Positions 1 through 7,623 of a DNA stretch of 27,075 bases are shown piece after piece. How positions within the stretch are numbered: position 1 is the stretch's first letter; each line of letters starts with the position of its first letter. The notes below the pieces were generated by a model, which was not told where the DNA came from, searched no databases, and worked only from the letters and a program-made list of their open reading frames with translations. Position numbers and translations under genes: made by a program. Source of the stretch: a virus; IMG/VR virus record IMGVR_UViG_3300046507_000703, positions 1 to 27,075 of that record; one strand, written 5' to 3'.

Positions 1-411
1 TTCTTCAATAAATGCGAGCTTGGGAACGGCGTCACGTTCATCTTTATGGATTTGTCTAGCTTCGCTAACAGATAAGCCAAACTCTTGGCCACCTAGACTT
101 TTAATAGACTCCATTCTTTGTGCTTGTTTTAGATCAAGATTCGCTTTAATTACCGGCTCTAATATCGACCATTCATAAGAATCTAGGATTAAATTGCCAT
201 CAATTTTAATCACGCTATCCTTCTGAGCTTCAAACATGGCCCAGCCAGAATAGAATCGACACTCGGCCAAGATGACATTTTGAATGTCATCCAAGCCAAG
301 CGAATAGCCCGACAAAAGAAGTTCTTGAAAAACCAGTTCGGCCAATTCATCTACAGTCCCAGCTTTGGTAGATAAATAAACGTCTTTGAGTTGAACAGAT
401 TCAATTGTCAT
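1..411 (-). CDS. Hypothetical virion-cluster protein, C-terminus beyond window
   Basis: The reading frame starts with ATG at 409-411 (MTIESVQLKDVYLS) and stays open for 137 codons to the window edge, so the C-terminus is missing. It begins 12 bp after the stop of the tail-tube-like gene, with a TAAGG ribosome binding site, so it belongs to the same transcript. The visible part is mixed helix and strand, acidic at the start, with no signal peptide, membrane segment or motif I recognise. Its place directly after tube and baseplate genes suggests a tail or baseplate component, but this rests on context only. Confidence 0.7.
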   Translation of the reverse strand, partial: MTIESVQLKDVYLSTKAGTVDELAELVFQELLLSGYSLGLDDIQNVILAECRFYSGWAMFEAQKDSVIKIDGNLILDSYEWSILEPVIKANLDLKQAQRMESIKSLGGQEFGLSVSEARQIHKDERDAVPKLAFIEE

Positions 412-423
412 CACTATTCAGCC

Positions 424-1068
424 TTAAAAGATATTTTTCGCGGCATTAAAGAGGCTATTGCCCGCCGTAACGACATTAAGAATGCTTTGTGCTTTATTTA
501 GAAATGGACTAACTCCACCGCCATTACCCCCATAAACAGGAACTTGTGAGCCACCGTAAATCGCATTTGAAGCTGTACCGACTTTGGCATTTTGGCCAAA
601 GTACATATATTTCATGTTCCCGCTAATTGTGAGAACTGATGACCGACTTTCTGAATCTAAATCACCAGGTTCAAAAGTAAATGCACAATCAATTAATTCA
701 TGAGCTTTAGTCCAGCGGTTAATACGACCATCATATAAAATGCAGCTTGTAGTTCCCCCTTGAGATAAAAGTAATTCTGCAAAATCGGCAATTTGCCCAG
801 TTTCAGTCTCCATCATGGTTACAGCCCCTTCATAAGAGGTTTTAGGCACACCTGCAACATGTGCTTGTAATCCACCAGCATAAGAAACTTCAGCGCTTTC
901 GTTATTTGTCGCAATTGGGCGTGGATAGGTTTTAAATAAAAGAGCAATATTTGGAGCAATTTGAGGTACAAGCATGGCATTACAAGCGAGCATCGCTGCA
1001 CCAAGCTGTTTAGTCGTTTCGTAATCGCTTTTGTATTCTTGCATCGTTTGAATAAATTGGGATTGCAT
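424..1068 (-). CDS. Tail tube-like structural protein
   Basis: This 214-residue protein has the look of a myovirus tube or tube-initiator subunit: an N-terminal helical part, then a beta-rich core (about residues 45-155) ending in a strand-like stretch (SSVLTISGNMKYMYFG), and a Gly/Ala/Asn-rich C-terminal tail from about residue 165. Tube subunits of about 150-220 aa are normal, and the gene is embedded among baseplate genes. The ATG at 1066-1068 has a strong AAGGAG ribosome binding site. That site lies in the loop of a 10-bp hairpin whose 3' arm contains the start codon. The assignment is by overall pattern, not by a diagnostic motif; another baseplate or tail-completion protein is possible. 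Confidence 0.55.
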   Translation of the reverse strand: MQSQFIQTMQEYKSDYETTKQLGAAMLACNAMLVPQIAPNIALLFKTYPRPIATNNESAEVSYAGGLQAHVAGVPKTSYEGAVTMMETETGQIADFAELLLSQGGTTSCILYDGRINRWTKAHELIDCAFTFEPGDLDSESRSSVLTISGNMKYMYFGQNAKVGTASNAIYGGSQVPVYGGNGGGVSPFLNKAQSILNVVTAGNSLFNAAKNIF

Positions 1069-1100
1069 GATGTTTAAACTCCTTCGATTTCATCATGCAA
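1063..1100 (-). promoter_or_regulatory. Hairpin enclosing start codon of tube-like gene
   Basis: Perfect 10-bp inverted repeat (TTGCATGATG with CATCATGCAA; arms 1063-1072 and 1091-1100) with an 18-base loop. The AAGGAG ribosome binding site (1079-1084) is in the loop and the start codon (1066-1068) is in the 3' arm. Confidence 0.6.
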
Positions 1101-1126
1101 ATATTTAAATACTTAAAAATAGTGGC

Positions 1127-1143
1127 TTTTTTTTTCGTTCCAC
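1127..1143 (-). promoter_or_regulatory. GGAAC/A-tract element 1 (before tube-like gene)
   Basis: Minus strand GTGGAACGAAAAAAAAA, starting at the base after the gpI-like stop and about 75 bp before the tube-like ATG. It is one of eight copies in the window, all on the minus strand and all 65-85 bp before a gene start. It is probably a phage-specific promoter. Confidence 0.6.
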
Positions 1144-1758
1144 TCACCAATTATTTGGCTCAAAATTTCCTATCATCAATGGTCTTGCACCAACGGCGCA
1201 GTTGATTTCAATATCATTTGCACCAATTTCTATTGCTACACTTGGGACAATATTTGCAGGGACTAGCTTTGTTAATGTCGGCGCTAATTCTGCCAATTCT
1301 TGTAAGTCCACATCCATATCCATGGTGACATGAATACGTGAGGTTAAGAAGTTTTCACTATTCTGTTGGTAGGTTAATCGTGCCGGGTATTGTTGAGCCA
1401 AAGCTTTTGAGTGATATAACCATTTAATTTGATATTTGTTTGGCCATAGCATCCTCAAAACAAATTCTAGAAAAGCTAAACCACGCTTTGAACCCATACT
1501 TACCCATGTTGAGTAAATCACCCTCATGAGCTTTTCACTTACACCAGGGCGCCGTAAAACCACAAGTCCATCTTGCTTCGTGAAACGCTCAATTACATTT
1601 GGCCCAGCAAAAACTGGTGCACCATAATCCAGTAAATCTTTTAAATCATCGCCCAACAACTCAATGTAAGTTTTGATAAAGTTTTGCTGTAAGGCTCTTT
1701 CAAGTTCTGTTGCACTATGTGACAGCTCTAACGGCGCTAATAAGTTCATCCTGTCCAT
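1144..1758 (-). CDS. Baseplate protein, P2 gpI-like
   Basis: This 204-residue protein resembles the gpI family of baseplate wedge proteins (P2 gpI, Mu gp48), which assemble with the J/gp6 wedge protein at the edge of the baseplate. A region rich in Trp, Arg and Lys (GLAFLEFVLRMLWP, about residues 93-106) is followed by a segment ending near PANIVPSVAIEI, as expected for the C-terminal half of the family. It overlaps the preceding J-like gene by 13 bp. A second ATG at 1747-1749 forms an ATGA overlap with that gene's stop and is a possible alternative start. The first ATG has GGGA seven bases upstream and is preferred. The stop is followed immediately by a GTGGAAC element. Confidence 0.6.
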   Translation of the reverse strand: MDRMNLLAPLELSHSATELERALQQNFIKTYIELLGDDLKDLLDYGAPVFAGPNVIERFTKQDGLVVLRRPGVSEKLMRVIYSTWVSMGSKRGLAFLEFVLRMLWPNKYQIKWLYHSKALAQQYPARLTYQQNSENFLTSRIHVTMDMDVDLQELAELAPTLTKLVPANIVPSVAIEIGANDIEINCAVGARPLMIGNFEPNNW

Positions 1759-3197
1759 AGATTTGTCCCTGTTGTCGCCGTGCGGCTAATGTTGATAGTG
1801 ATGCTGGATTTATCTATAAACGTCCACTGGTGCGGTTTAATCGGGTTATTCGTAAGATCTTCGGCCATAACATTAAAATCAGAAATATGGTCCTGAAATG
1901 CAGTAATATTTTTCTTAATAGAGTCCACTATTTCTTGAGTATTAAACCCATCAGCTAAGAAATAAGAGGAAGATAAAGAATCACGGCCATAGCGTGAAAT
2001 TAGCAAAGTTGTGATTTGTTCTCGCACCGTTTCAACATTATGAACTGGCGCCAGCTTTGCATTAATTTCAATTTTAAAAAACCGCTGTTCAACTTCGTTT
2101 ACGTGTACCCGATCTTTATAAAGAGAGTCAGCTACACCAATGAAGTATTTAATATCATTTGCTAGTTGCTGTGTTTCGTCTGGATTGTTTGGCACAAATG
2201 CTAAATGTAAGTGGTTAATATCATCCAATGAAGCTTTGTAATATTTATCTTGTACCGTCTCATTCCATACAGTCACATACTTACAACGAGCCATAAAAGC
2301 AGCTCTGACAGCATAATCATGATTACCTAGAAATACGGCTTCCTTCTCATCTGTTGGGTAGTTCGAAAGAAGTCGTAATTGTTCAATGCTAAGAGGATCT
2401 GTCCCGGCACGAATTAACCCGCCCATTTGGAACTTCAGTTGAGCCTTGGTTTCCTCACTATTAACAATTTCTTTGAGTGATGCTTCACGTAACTGGCTAG
2501 TATCAATTTTTCCGTCTGATTCAGTGATTTCAAAGCTAATGATGGTGTTTGATTGAATCGTGGTGCCACAACGTAGGCTGTCGCCAAACTCTGCGGTAAT
2601 TTGGCGTAAAGTATCCGTTTTAAGGTTAAATGCGTATTCACCTGGTGGGCAATTTAGCCAGCGCTTTACATACTTATAATTATTCCCTGAATCATCATAT
2701 ACCCGGATACCACAAAGATGTAAATCATCTTGGATTTCAAGTTGTACTTGTAGAAAATCTTCTGTAAAAAATGCTTGAAAATCTATTGTACGAACTTCGC
2801 TTTGTTCAGCTTGGACAATGACAGTTTCTCCTGGATTCGCATGTACAGTTTGAATAAAACGCCAAGTTCGCCCTTGGCCGTCATCAAAGTATCGTCCAGC
2901 TGAAATGACCAGCGCTGATAAACCCTTATTTTCAACTTCTACATAATGCTGACACGGCGTAGCAACAGGCAGAATCCCCTTATTTGTAGCGTCAGCTAAG
3001 ATCGTACGCACGTTACTTTTCAGGAATGGCTCAATTCTAGCTAATTCAATGTCAGTAGATTGGTCTGCAATCATTCCAGCTTGCGCCTGAAGCATTGCAA
3101 CTACAAGCGGGTCGCCGTTCTGATAGCGTAATGCCACTTCAGGATAATCTTGTAAATTGATTAAAAGCCGTTTTTTTACGTCACTGAGCGTTTGCAT
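1746..3197 (-). CDS. Baseplate wedge protein, J/gp6-like
   Basis: The product is 483 residues when started at the ATG at 3195-3197 (MQTLSDVKKRLL), which has AGGGG at a suitable distance. An in-frame start 42 bp upstream would overlap the previous gene more deeply and lacks such a site. The N-terminal region (QAGMIADQSTDIELARIEPFL) matches the opening of baseplate J/gp6 proteins, and the C-terminal third (EINAKLAPVHNVETVREQIT) has the repeated strand/helix units typical of the family. J/gp6 proteins form the ring of the baseplate that triggers sheath contraction. The gene overlaps its upstream neighbour by 17 bp and the gpI-like gene by 13 bp, so the three are translationally coupled. Confidence 0.7.
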   Translation of the reverse strand: MQTLSDVKKRLLINLQDYPEVALRYQNGDPLVVAMLQAQAGMIADQSTDIELARIEPFLKSNVRTILADATNKGILPVATPCQHYVEVENKGLSALVISAGRYFDDGQGRTWRFIQTVHANPGETVIVQAEQSEVRTIDFQAFFTEDFLQVQLEIQDDLHLCGIRVYDDSGNNYKYVKRWLNCPPGEYAFNLKTDTLRQITAEFGDSLRCGTTIQSNTIISFEITESDGKIDTSQLREASLKEIVNSEETKAQLKFQMGGLIRAGTDPLSIEQLRLLSNYPTDEKEAVFLGNHDYAVRAAFMARCKYVTVWNETVQDKYYKASLDDINHLHLAFVPNNPDETQQLANDIKYFIGVADSLYKDRVHVNEVEQRFFKIEINAKLAPVHNVETVREQITTLLISRYGRDSLSSSYFLADGFNTQEIVDSIKKNITAFQDHISDFNVMAEDLTNNPIKPHQWTFIDKSSITINISRTATTGTNLWTG

Positions 3198-3519
3198 AGA
3201 ACATATCCCCTGAATAATTTGATTGGTCAGATGTAGCAAGTGGAATTAATGCTGTGCCGACCGCTAAATAGTTTTGTTTCTTATCGTTGCCTAGATCTTC
3301 AGATACAACTTGGATGGTGTCGCTAGGTAGGTTCGCAAACAATGGAATGTCTTTTTTAATCTTATTCAAAGTTTGATCGGCTAGATCAATAGACATAGGC
3401 TGAAATAAAAGCCTATTGTGATTTTCTCCATATCCGCTGCCGCGATAACTATTTGCTGGCGTAGCATTCCAGTGCTCTAAAATATCAGCAATTTCTTGTT
3501 CTCCTAGTTGGTAATTCAC
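3181..3519 (-). CDS. Small baseplate-cluster protein
   Basis: This 112-residue protein starts with GTG at 3517-3519, two bases after the stop of the membrane-protein gene, with AAGGA upstream. Its end overlaps the J-like gene by 17 bp. The position directly upstream of a J homologue is where gp25/gpW-type wedge proteins lie in many myophages, and the size fits. I do not see the gp25 signature residues, though, so this is only a positional guess. The sequence is soluble and polar, without repeats or a membrane segment. Confidence 0.6.
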   Translation of the reverse strand: MNYQLGEQEIADILEHWNATPANSYRGSGYGENHNRLLFQPMSIDLADQTLNKIKKDIPLFANLPSDTIQVVSEDLGNDKKQNYLAVGTALIPLATSDQSNYSGDMFYANAQ

Positions 3520-3521
3520 GG

Positions 3522-3890
3522 TTAATCATCCTTACGCCAAGCTGTCGGCTTAGCCTTAGAAGCCACTAAACTGAAGGTAGTATGTAAAAACAATGTATAC
3601 CCACCATAAATGCCCAGCAGAACGGGTATTACCCAACTTGTAATAAGTTCTACCTGGTGAACAACCAGTTCAACATGCAAACGCCAAAGAATGAAAAGCA
3701 TACAAAGTATTGAAAATGGAATATTTGTTATCAATTTCATAAAATTACGTTCAAAAATATCGTAATTTGCTGGGTTGTTAAGTAATTGGGTAACAACGGG
3801 CATAATCTTGTATAAATGCAATCTGCATCCCCCGATATAACAGATACAAGCAGCGATTAAGGCAAAATCAAAATATTGCGCGAAGCTCAT
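3522..3890 (-). CDS. Small membrane protein with three predicted segments
   Basis: This 122-residue protein has three hydrophobic stretches, at about residues 6-24, 53-70 and 82-108, and a short charged tail (KAKPTAWRKDD). Its ATG immediately follows the TAA of the upstream gene, so translation is coupled. Three spans, small size and a charged C-terminus fit a class I holin, but holins vary so much that size and topology alone cannot decide. No lysis enzyme gene adjoins it. It could equally be a superinfection or envelope-modifying protein. Confidence 0.7.
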   Translation of the reverse strand: MSFAQYFDFALIAACICYIGGCRLHLYKIMPVVTQLLNNPANYDIFERNFMKLITNIPFSILCMLFILWRLHVELVVHQVELITSWVIPVLLGIYGGYTLFLHTTFSLVASKAKPTAWRKDD

Positions 3891-4526
3891 TTATTGCACC
3901 TCATTGCTTACTTGTAGAATTTGTTGTTTTCTTGCTTCCAATTTGCCTTTTAATTCATCACGTAACGCTGTTTTTTCAATTATTTCTTTATCCAGGTGAT
4001 CTAAGTTACTGCGTACTTCTTTAGTGCGTACAGAAACAGAAGTGCTACTAGTATTGCTGCCACCTGTTTTTTTAGGTATTACTACTTTTTCTTGTGCCTG
4101 GCGTTTATCAAATGCCGCCTGATTTTGACGTACACGTGTTGCAATTTCTTCTACTGCTTTGGCAAATACCGAAGCTGGCGATTTTCTATCGGCTTCATTA
4201 GCAGCAAGAGTATAGCGGCCGTTTTTCTGCGGGTTTACTTGTTCAAAGGTATCTGCGCTGAAGTGAAATAACTCACTTTTAAGTGGTAAATCTTTGCCAT
4301 TCAGCTTTACCCGCACGACATCGCCGTCAGTACGAACAACTAGCGTAATTGTCTGGCCATTTTCTAATACAAAATCTAAATCTTTTGTTGCTTCAGACGC
4401 GATTTTCTTCATTTTTTGGGCGATAAATGCCGTGACTATCTGGCCAGTCGCCTTAGAAATTCGCTCAATAAACTGTTTAACTAATGGTGAGTTCTCATTT
4501 ACGTTTACTAAATCAAAATTTGCCAT
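3891..4526 (-). CDS. Hypothetical protein; weak resemblance to DarA-type antirestriction proteins
   Basis: Starting at the ATG at 4524-4526 (MANFDLVNVNENSP) gives 211 residues; a TTG four codons upstream is unlikely. The N-terminal half has a helical segment, then a beta pattern, LENGQTITLVVRTDGDVVRVKLNGKDLPL in outline. This reminds me of the N-terminal domain of P1 DarA-like proteins, which are packaged in the head and protect incoming DNA from restriction. The C-terminal 60 residues form a charged coiled coil (about residues 150-205). No clear ribosome binding site is visible. Instead a perfect 11-bp inverted repeat ends four bases before the start codon. The DarA link is from memory and weak. 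Confidence 0.55.
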   Translation of the reverse strand: MANFDLVNVNENSPLVKQFIERISKATGQIVTAFIAQKMKKIASEATKDLDFVLENGQTITLVVRTDGDVVRVKLNGKDLPLKSELFHFSADTFEQVNPQKNGRYTLAANEADRKSPASVFAKAVEEIATRVRQNQAAFDKRQAQEKVVIPKKTGGSNTSSTSVSVRTKEVRSNLDHLDKEIIEKTALRDELKGKLEARKQQILQVSNEVQ

Positions 4527-4530
4527 GTTT

Positions 4531-4569
4531 AATATCAAAATTAGTTGGAATGGCCACTATTTTGATATT
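4531..4569 (-). promoter_or_regulatory. Inverted repeat before 4526 start codon
   Basis: Perfect 11-bp inverted repeat (AATATCAAAAT with ATTTTGATATT; arms 4531-4541 and 4559-4569) with a 17-base loop, ending four bases before the ATG. It could be an RNA hairpin or an operator. Confidence 0.55.
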
Positions 4570-4584
4570 TAGGATTTGCTGAAA

Positions 4585-4600
4585 TTTTTATTGTTCCCAA
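4585..4600 (-). promoter_or_regulatory. GGAAC/A-tract element 2 (before 4526 start)
   Basis: Minus strand TTGGGAACAATAAAAA, about 73 bp before the start of the DarA-like gene and downstream of the double terminator at 4691-4755. A fresh initiation site is therefore needed here, which supports a promoter role. Confidence 0.6.
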
Positions 4601-4690
4601 TAATATAAAATTATATGTTTGAAAAATGATTCAAACGTTATTTACTTGATCCCATTAATAAAATAGACTGCGCGAACAGACAAACAGGAA

Positions 4691-4721
4691 AAGATCAGGC
4701 ATAAAACCCTGGTCTTTTTTT
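4691..4721. terminator. Intrinsic terminator, usable on both strands
   Basis: A 9-pair stem (AAGATCAGG with CCTGGTCTT, one G-U) with an 8-base loop and seven T bases on the plus strand; on the minus strand it is followed by TTTTCC. The stronger direction is plus, although no plus-strand gene precedes it. Confidence 0.6.
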
Positions 4722-4727
4722 GTTGTA

Positions 4728-4755
4728 AAAAAAGGCCCTTTTTAGGGCCTTTTTT
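4728..4755 (-). terminator. Intrinsic terminator after the 4764-5594 gene
   Basis: Stem AAAAAGGCCC with GGGCCTTTTT, loop of six, with T-runs on both strands. It lies a few bases after the stop of the 4764-5594 gene and ends the capsid-sheath transcript. Confidence 0.8.
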
Positions 4756-4763
4756 ATTGCATC

Positions 4764-5594
4764 TTATAAACCTTTGTTCTGTTTATAAATCCCATTATGA
4801 AAGCCAATCTTTAATGATTTGATTCGTTTTTTAATTGCGTTAGGCGATACAGCTTTAGCGGCCGCTTTACGCAAAGCTGCTTTTTGCTTAGGTGACAGTT
4901 TAACCTTCATAAACGTATTACCAACACGCTTATTCACGACTGTAATTTTGCCATGACGGACAGCCTTCACACCTTTATACACCAGCGTTTGGCCTGATTT
5001 AGTTTTACGGACCTTGTTTTTACCAAGTTGGGCACTGTCATACTCATCAACTTGGCCAGCTTCCATATCTAAGCCATCATCGCCGTACAAAAACTCTGTG
5101 ATGAAGTCATCTAAATCATCACCAGTAGGCAAATTAACTTCGATAGTCTCAGCAATTTTGGAAATAGCATCATCAGCTTCATTCACATCCGTATCGAATG
5201 CTTTAGTAATAGTGTCATCGTCAACACCTAAACTAGACATTGCATCAGACATGAAAGCAGCTTTAATTTGTACTACTTGCGCTTCAAGTTCTGATACTTC
5301 CTCGCCATCCGCTGTTTTAGTTTCAGCAGTTAAATACGCATCAAGACGGTCGCTAGGTAACTCATCATCCTCTAAGTCATCTTCAATAATATCGTTAGTT
5401 AATTGAAGCACTGCAAATAATGCACTTCGGCGCAAAGCCATTAATTCATTGTTAAAAGCCTGATCATCCAAACTCATAACTTGCTGTGCAGCATCCCCAG
5501 CCGAACTATCAAATTGGTTGGTTGTTTCTTTCTTAGCGGTATTTTCCTTTTGAACTTCTGAAATAAAGCCAAAATGTAAGGTATTTTTTAACAT
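4764..5594 (-). CDS. Hypothetical protein with acidic core and basic C-terminus
   Basis: This 276-residue protein has a strongly acidic middle (about residues 70-190, many Asp/Glu) and a strongly basic tail (about 195-276, Lys/Arg-rich). It starts with ATG after GGGGA, 14 bp after the tail sheath stop, and ends at a pair of terminators, so it is last in the capsid-sheath operon. The charge split resembles scaffold, core or DNA-contacting virion proteins, but I recognise no domain. Confidence 0.65.
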   Translation of the reverse strand: MLKNTLHFGFISEVQKENTAKKETTNQFDSSAGDAAQQVMSLDDQAFNNELMALRRSALFAVLQLTNDIIEDDLEDDELPSDRLDAYLTAETKTADGEEVSELEAQVVQIKAAFMSDAMSSLGVDDDTITKAFDTDVNEADDAISKIAETIEVNLPTGDDLDDFITEFLYGDDGLDMEAGQVDEYDSAQLGKNKVRKTKSGQTLVYKGVKAVRHGKITVVNKRVGNTFMKVKLSPKQKAALRKAAAKAVSPNAIKKRIKSLKIGFHNGIYKQNKGL

Positions 5595-5608
5595 GGATGT
5601 TCCCCAAA

Positions 5609-6943
5609 TTATTTATGAACACTTGTAGATAAGTAAACGGCGCGTGTACAGCCCTCTGGTCGATATCCGGCATGTAGTTCAACTGCATCATGTGGACGGT
5701 CAACACGGTCGGTAATGCTAATGACGTATTTGCCACCCAGGTCATCAGACTTCACCAGCCAACCAACTTTATCGCTTGAAACTGCCTCTAAAAATTCTTC
5801 ACATTCACGCAAAGCGTCCGTTTTAAATGTTGCTTTTCCTTTCAGCAAATGGCGTTTACAGATATTGATAAGACGGTTATCAATAACCATCGAAATCTCA
5901 GCAGAGTTCGTTAATCGTAAAACACTAGTTTTACTATCTAATTGGGTTAGACAATCAGACAATACGAAACGTGGTCCTGTATCGTAGTGCTCAAGCAAAA
6001 TTACGTTCACTTTTGCTTTTGCCAGCATTACACGAACGTCTTCGTTGAACTTAACGTCTTTACGCATTGCCATAGCTGGCCAACGCATAGGAAAGTTATA
6101 ACCAGCTACCGGGTTTTTAAGGTCTGCAAACCCCTGCGCGTCTGTATTTGCATTACGCAAAAGCATATAGCCCATTAACGTTCCCATTCCGTAGCGTGGA
6201 AACTTCTTTCCTCTCAATATTTGGGCGCTGTTTGGTCGTGCAACCACCCCATTGACGATAATTACGACTCGATGACTATATGCACTTAGATCATTGGCAA
6301 TCTGGACCATTTGTTCCGGTTGTAACGTAGGATCAAGTTCAACATAAAATGGGATATTTAATGTTTCACTTGCACGTAGCAAAGTCTGGAACATCTGTAT
6401 ATCTTTATTAAAGAACCACACGAGATAATTTGGACGATCTTCAGATTCAACTAATGCGTCATACACTTCATCTGTTGTTAAAGGTTTTTTGTCCGTATCT
6501 TCATTTAAATTAAAATTTGTAAAATTACGATCAAGACCATTCTTCTTATTAAAGCTATGTAAACCTTCAACTAAATCCATGTACCCGGCATTTATATAAA
6601 GGTCAAAGGTTTCAAATTCTTCAGTCGCATGGGCTACATTAACGATGCTCGATAAATCATTTTCATCATCGCTCATATTGCCTTTGATGGTCTGAATCAC
6701 ATCTTCGTAATACGAGTCCCACCAAGTAAGCTTTAGTTGCAAGTTTTGTGGATCAAAATCATTTGATTTTTGAGTAACTTGTACTTTAAGGGCTACGTTT
6801 GCATCAAATTTAGAATGCATATCGAACTCAATAAACCAAGTATAAGGGAGGCCGAATAGTTCCTCTCTCACACTATCAATTTCTGATAGTGGTACAAATC
6901 TTACACTCTCAATCCCATCTATAAGGCCAACGATATAAGGCAT
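5609..6943 (-). CDS. Tail sheath protein
   Basis: At 444 residues this fits the contractile tail sheath family, which forms the outer cylinder around the tube and shortens during injection. The central part (about residues 195-290) has the Rossmann-like alternation of sheath domains. The C-terminal third carries the typical sheath signature: a segment like FNEDVRVMLAKAKVNVILLE, then a strand with GPRFVLSDCLT, then RLTNSAEISMVIDNRLINIC. The ribosome binding site AAGGAGG is the strongest in the window, as expected for an abundant protein, and lies over the last codons of the preceding gene. Its stop is followed closely by the next operon gene. Confidence 0.8.
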   Translation of the reverse strand: MPYIVGLIDGIESVRFVPLSEIDSVREELFGLPYTWFIEFDMHSKFDANVALKVQVTQKSNDFDPQNLQLKLTWWDSYYEDVIQTIKGNMSDDENDLSSIVNVAHATEEFETFDLYINAGYMDLVEGLHSFNKKNGLDRNFTNFNLNEDTDKKPLTTDEVYDALVESEDRPNYLVWFFNKDIQMFQTLLRASETLNIPFYVELDPTLQPEQMVQIANDLSAYSHRVVIIVNGVVARPNSAQILRGKKFPRYGMGTLMGYMLLRNANTDAQGFADLKNPVAGYNFPMRWPAMAMRKDVKFNEDVRVMLAKAKVNVILLEHYDTGPRFVLSDCLTQLDSKTSVLRLTNSAEISMVIDNRLINICKRHLLKGKATFKTDALRECEEFLEAVSSDKVGWLVKSDDLGGKYVISITDRVDRPHDAVELHAGYRPEGCTRAVYLSTSVHK

Positions 6944-6945
6944 GA

Positions 6946-7569
6946 TTAAACCTCCTTAACCGTATAGCGATCTTTACCAGCCAATTTATTTAGCTGTGAA
7001 AATTTGCTCACCACCATGCGGTATATACGATCATTCTCAAGTTCAAGAATTACCGTTTGGCCAGCTGGTAAAGGCGTGTTGGTAAAAATCTCAAAAGAGC
7101 GTGGACCGTTGTTTTTGACCTCTAACTTACGCTTTGAATTAAGATGACTTAGAAAAGCTTCAGAAGGATGCGTTGCCTTCACATCTTCAGATGGCTTTTT
7201 AATATCTTCAGGTGCTTCATATTTTGTATTTACTTCAGCTGGAGCTTGGTCAGGGTTATCAGCACTTGGCGCCGTTTCTGGTGCAGCCGGTGTTTTGACT
7301 TCTTCAGGCGCTTCTGAATTAGTATTCACTTCAGCTGACCCTTGCTCCTGGTTATCAGCATTTGCAGCTGTTTCTAGGTCTGCCGCAGCCTTGACTTCTT
7401 CAGGTGCATCGGTTTTAGCCGCATCTTCTTTTGCTTTAGCCGCAGTAGTACGCTTTTTAGTGGTTGCTTCCGGTTGAGCCGGATCAACATTTGTATCTTC
7501 AGTTTGAGTTTGTACAGCTGGTGAAACTTCAGTTGTGTTCTCAGCAGTATTAATGGCTGTATTTGTCAT
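6946..7569 (-). CDS. Low-complexity repeat protein downstream of capsid gene
   Basis: Started at the ATG at 7567-7569 the product is 207 residues; a TTG four codons earlier is less likely. Residues about 1-130 are Ala/Pro/Glu/Thr-rich and contain a 32-residue tandem repeat (units beginning APEEVK or APEDIK), probably disordered. Residues about 140-207 are a compact beta-rich domain (PLPAGQTVILELENDRIYRMV). A disordered linker plus a small beta domain next to the major capsid gene suggests a head decoration or accessory protein. The sheath gene starts 2 bp after its stop, so expression is linked to head and tail morphogenesis. Function is inferred from position only. Confidence 0.6.
   Translation of the reverse strand: MTNTAINTAENTTEVSPAVQTQTEDTNVDPAQPEATTKKRTTAAKAKEDAAKTDAPEEVKAAADLETAANADNQEQGSAEVNTNSEAPEEVKTPAAPETAPSADNPDQAPAEVNTKYEAPEDIKKPSEDVKATHPSEAFLSHLNSKRKLEVKNNGPRSFEIFTNTPLPAGQTVILELENDRIYRMVVSKFSQLNKLAGKDRYTVKEV
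7201..7410 (-). repeat. 96-bp tandem repeat inside the low-complexity gene
   Basis: About 2.2 copies with a 96-bp period (TTCTTCAGG marker near 7201, 7297 and 7393) encode a 32-residue Ala/Pro/Glu-rich repeat. Copies are diverged, so the expansion is not recent. Confidence 0.7.
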
Positions 7570-7590
7570 TTCTATATCCAAAAAACAAAG

Positions 7591-7616
7591 AAAGACGCGC
7601 CATAGGCGCGCCCTTT
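7591..7616 (-). terminator. Hairpin/terminator between capsid and repeat-protein genes
   Basis: Minus strand GGCGCGCC-TAT-GGCGCGTC extended by A-T pairs, then TTTCTTTGTTTTTT. The GC-rich stem contrasts with its surroundings. Read-through is needed for the downstream sheath gene, which has no GGAAC element of its own, so this may be a partial terminator that keeps capsid mRNA in excess. Confidence 0.65.
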
Positions 7617-7623
7617 AAAGGTG

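Noticed and set aside
5592-5605. GGGGAAC before the 5594 start as a ninth GGAAC element
   Set aside because: It lacks the A-tract and lies at ribosome-binding-site distance from the ATG, so it is simply the ribosome binding site.
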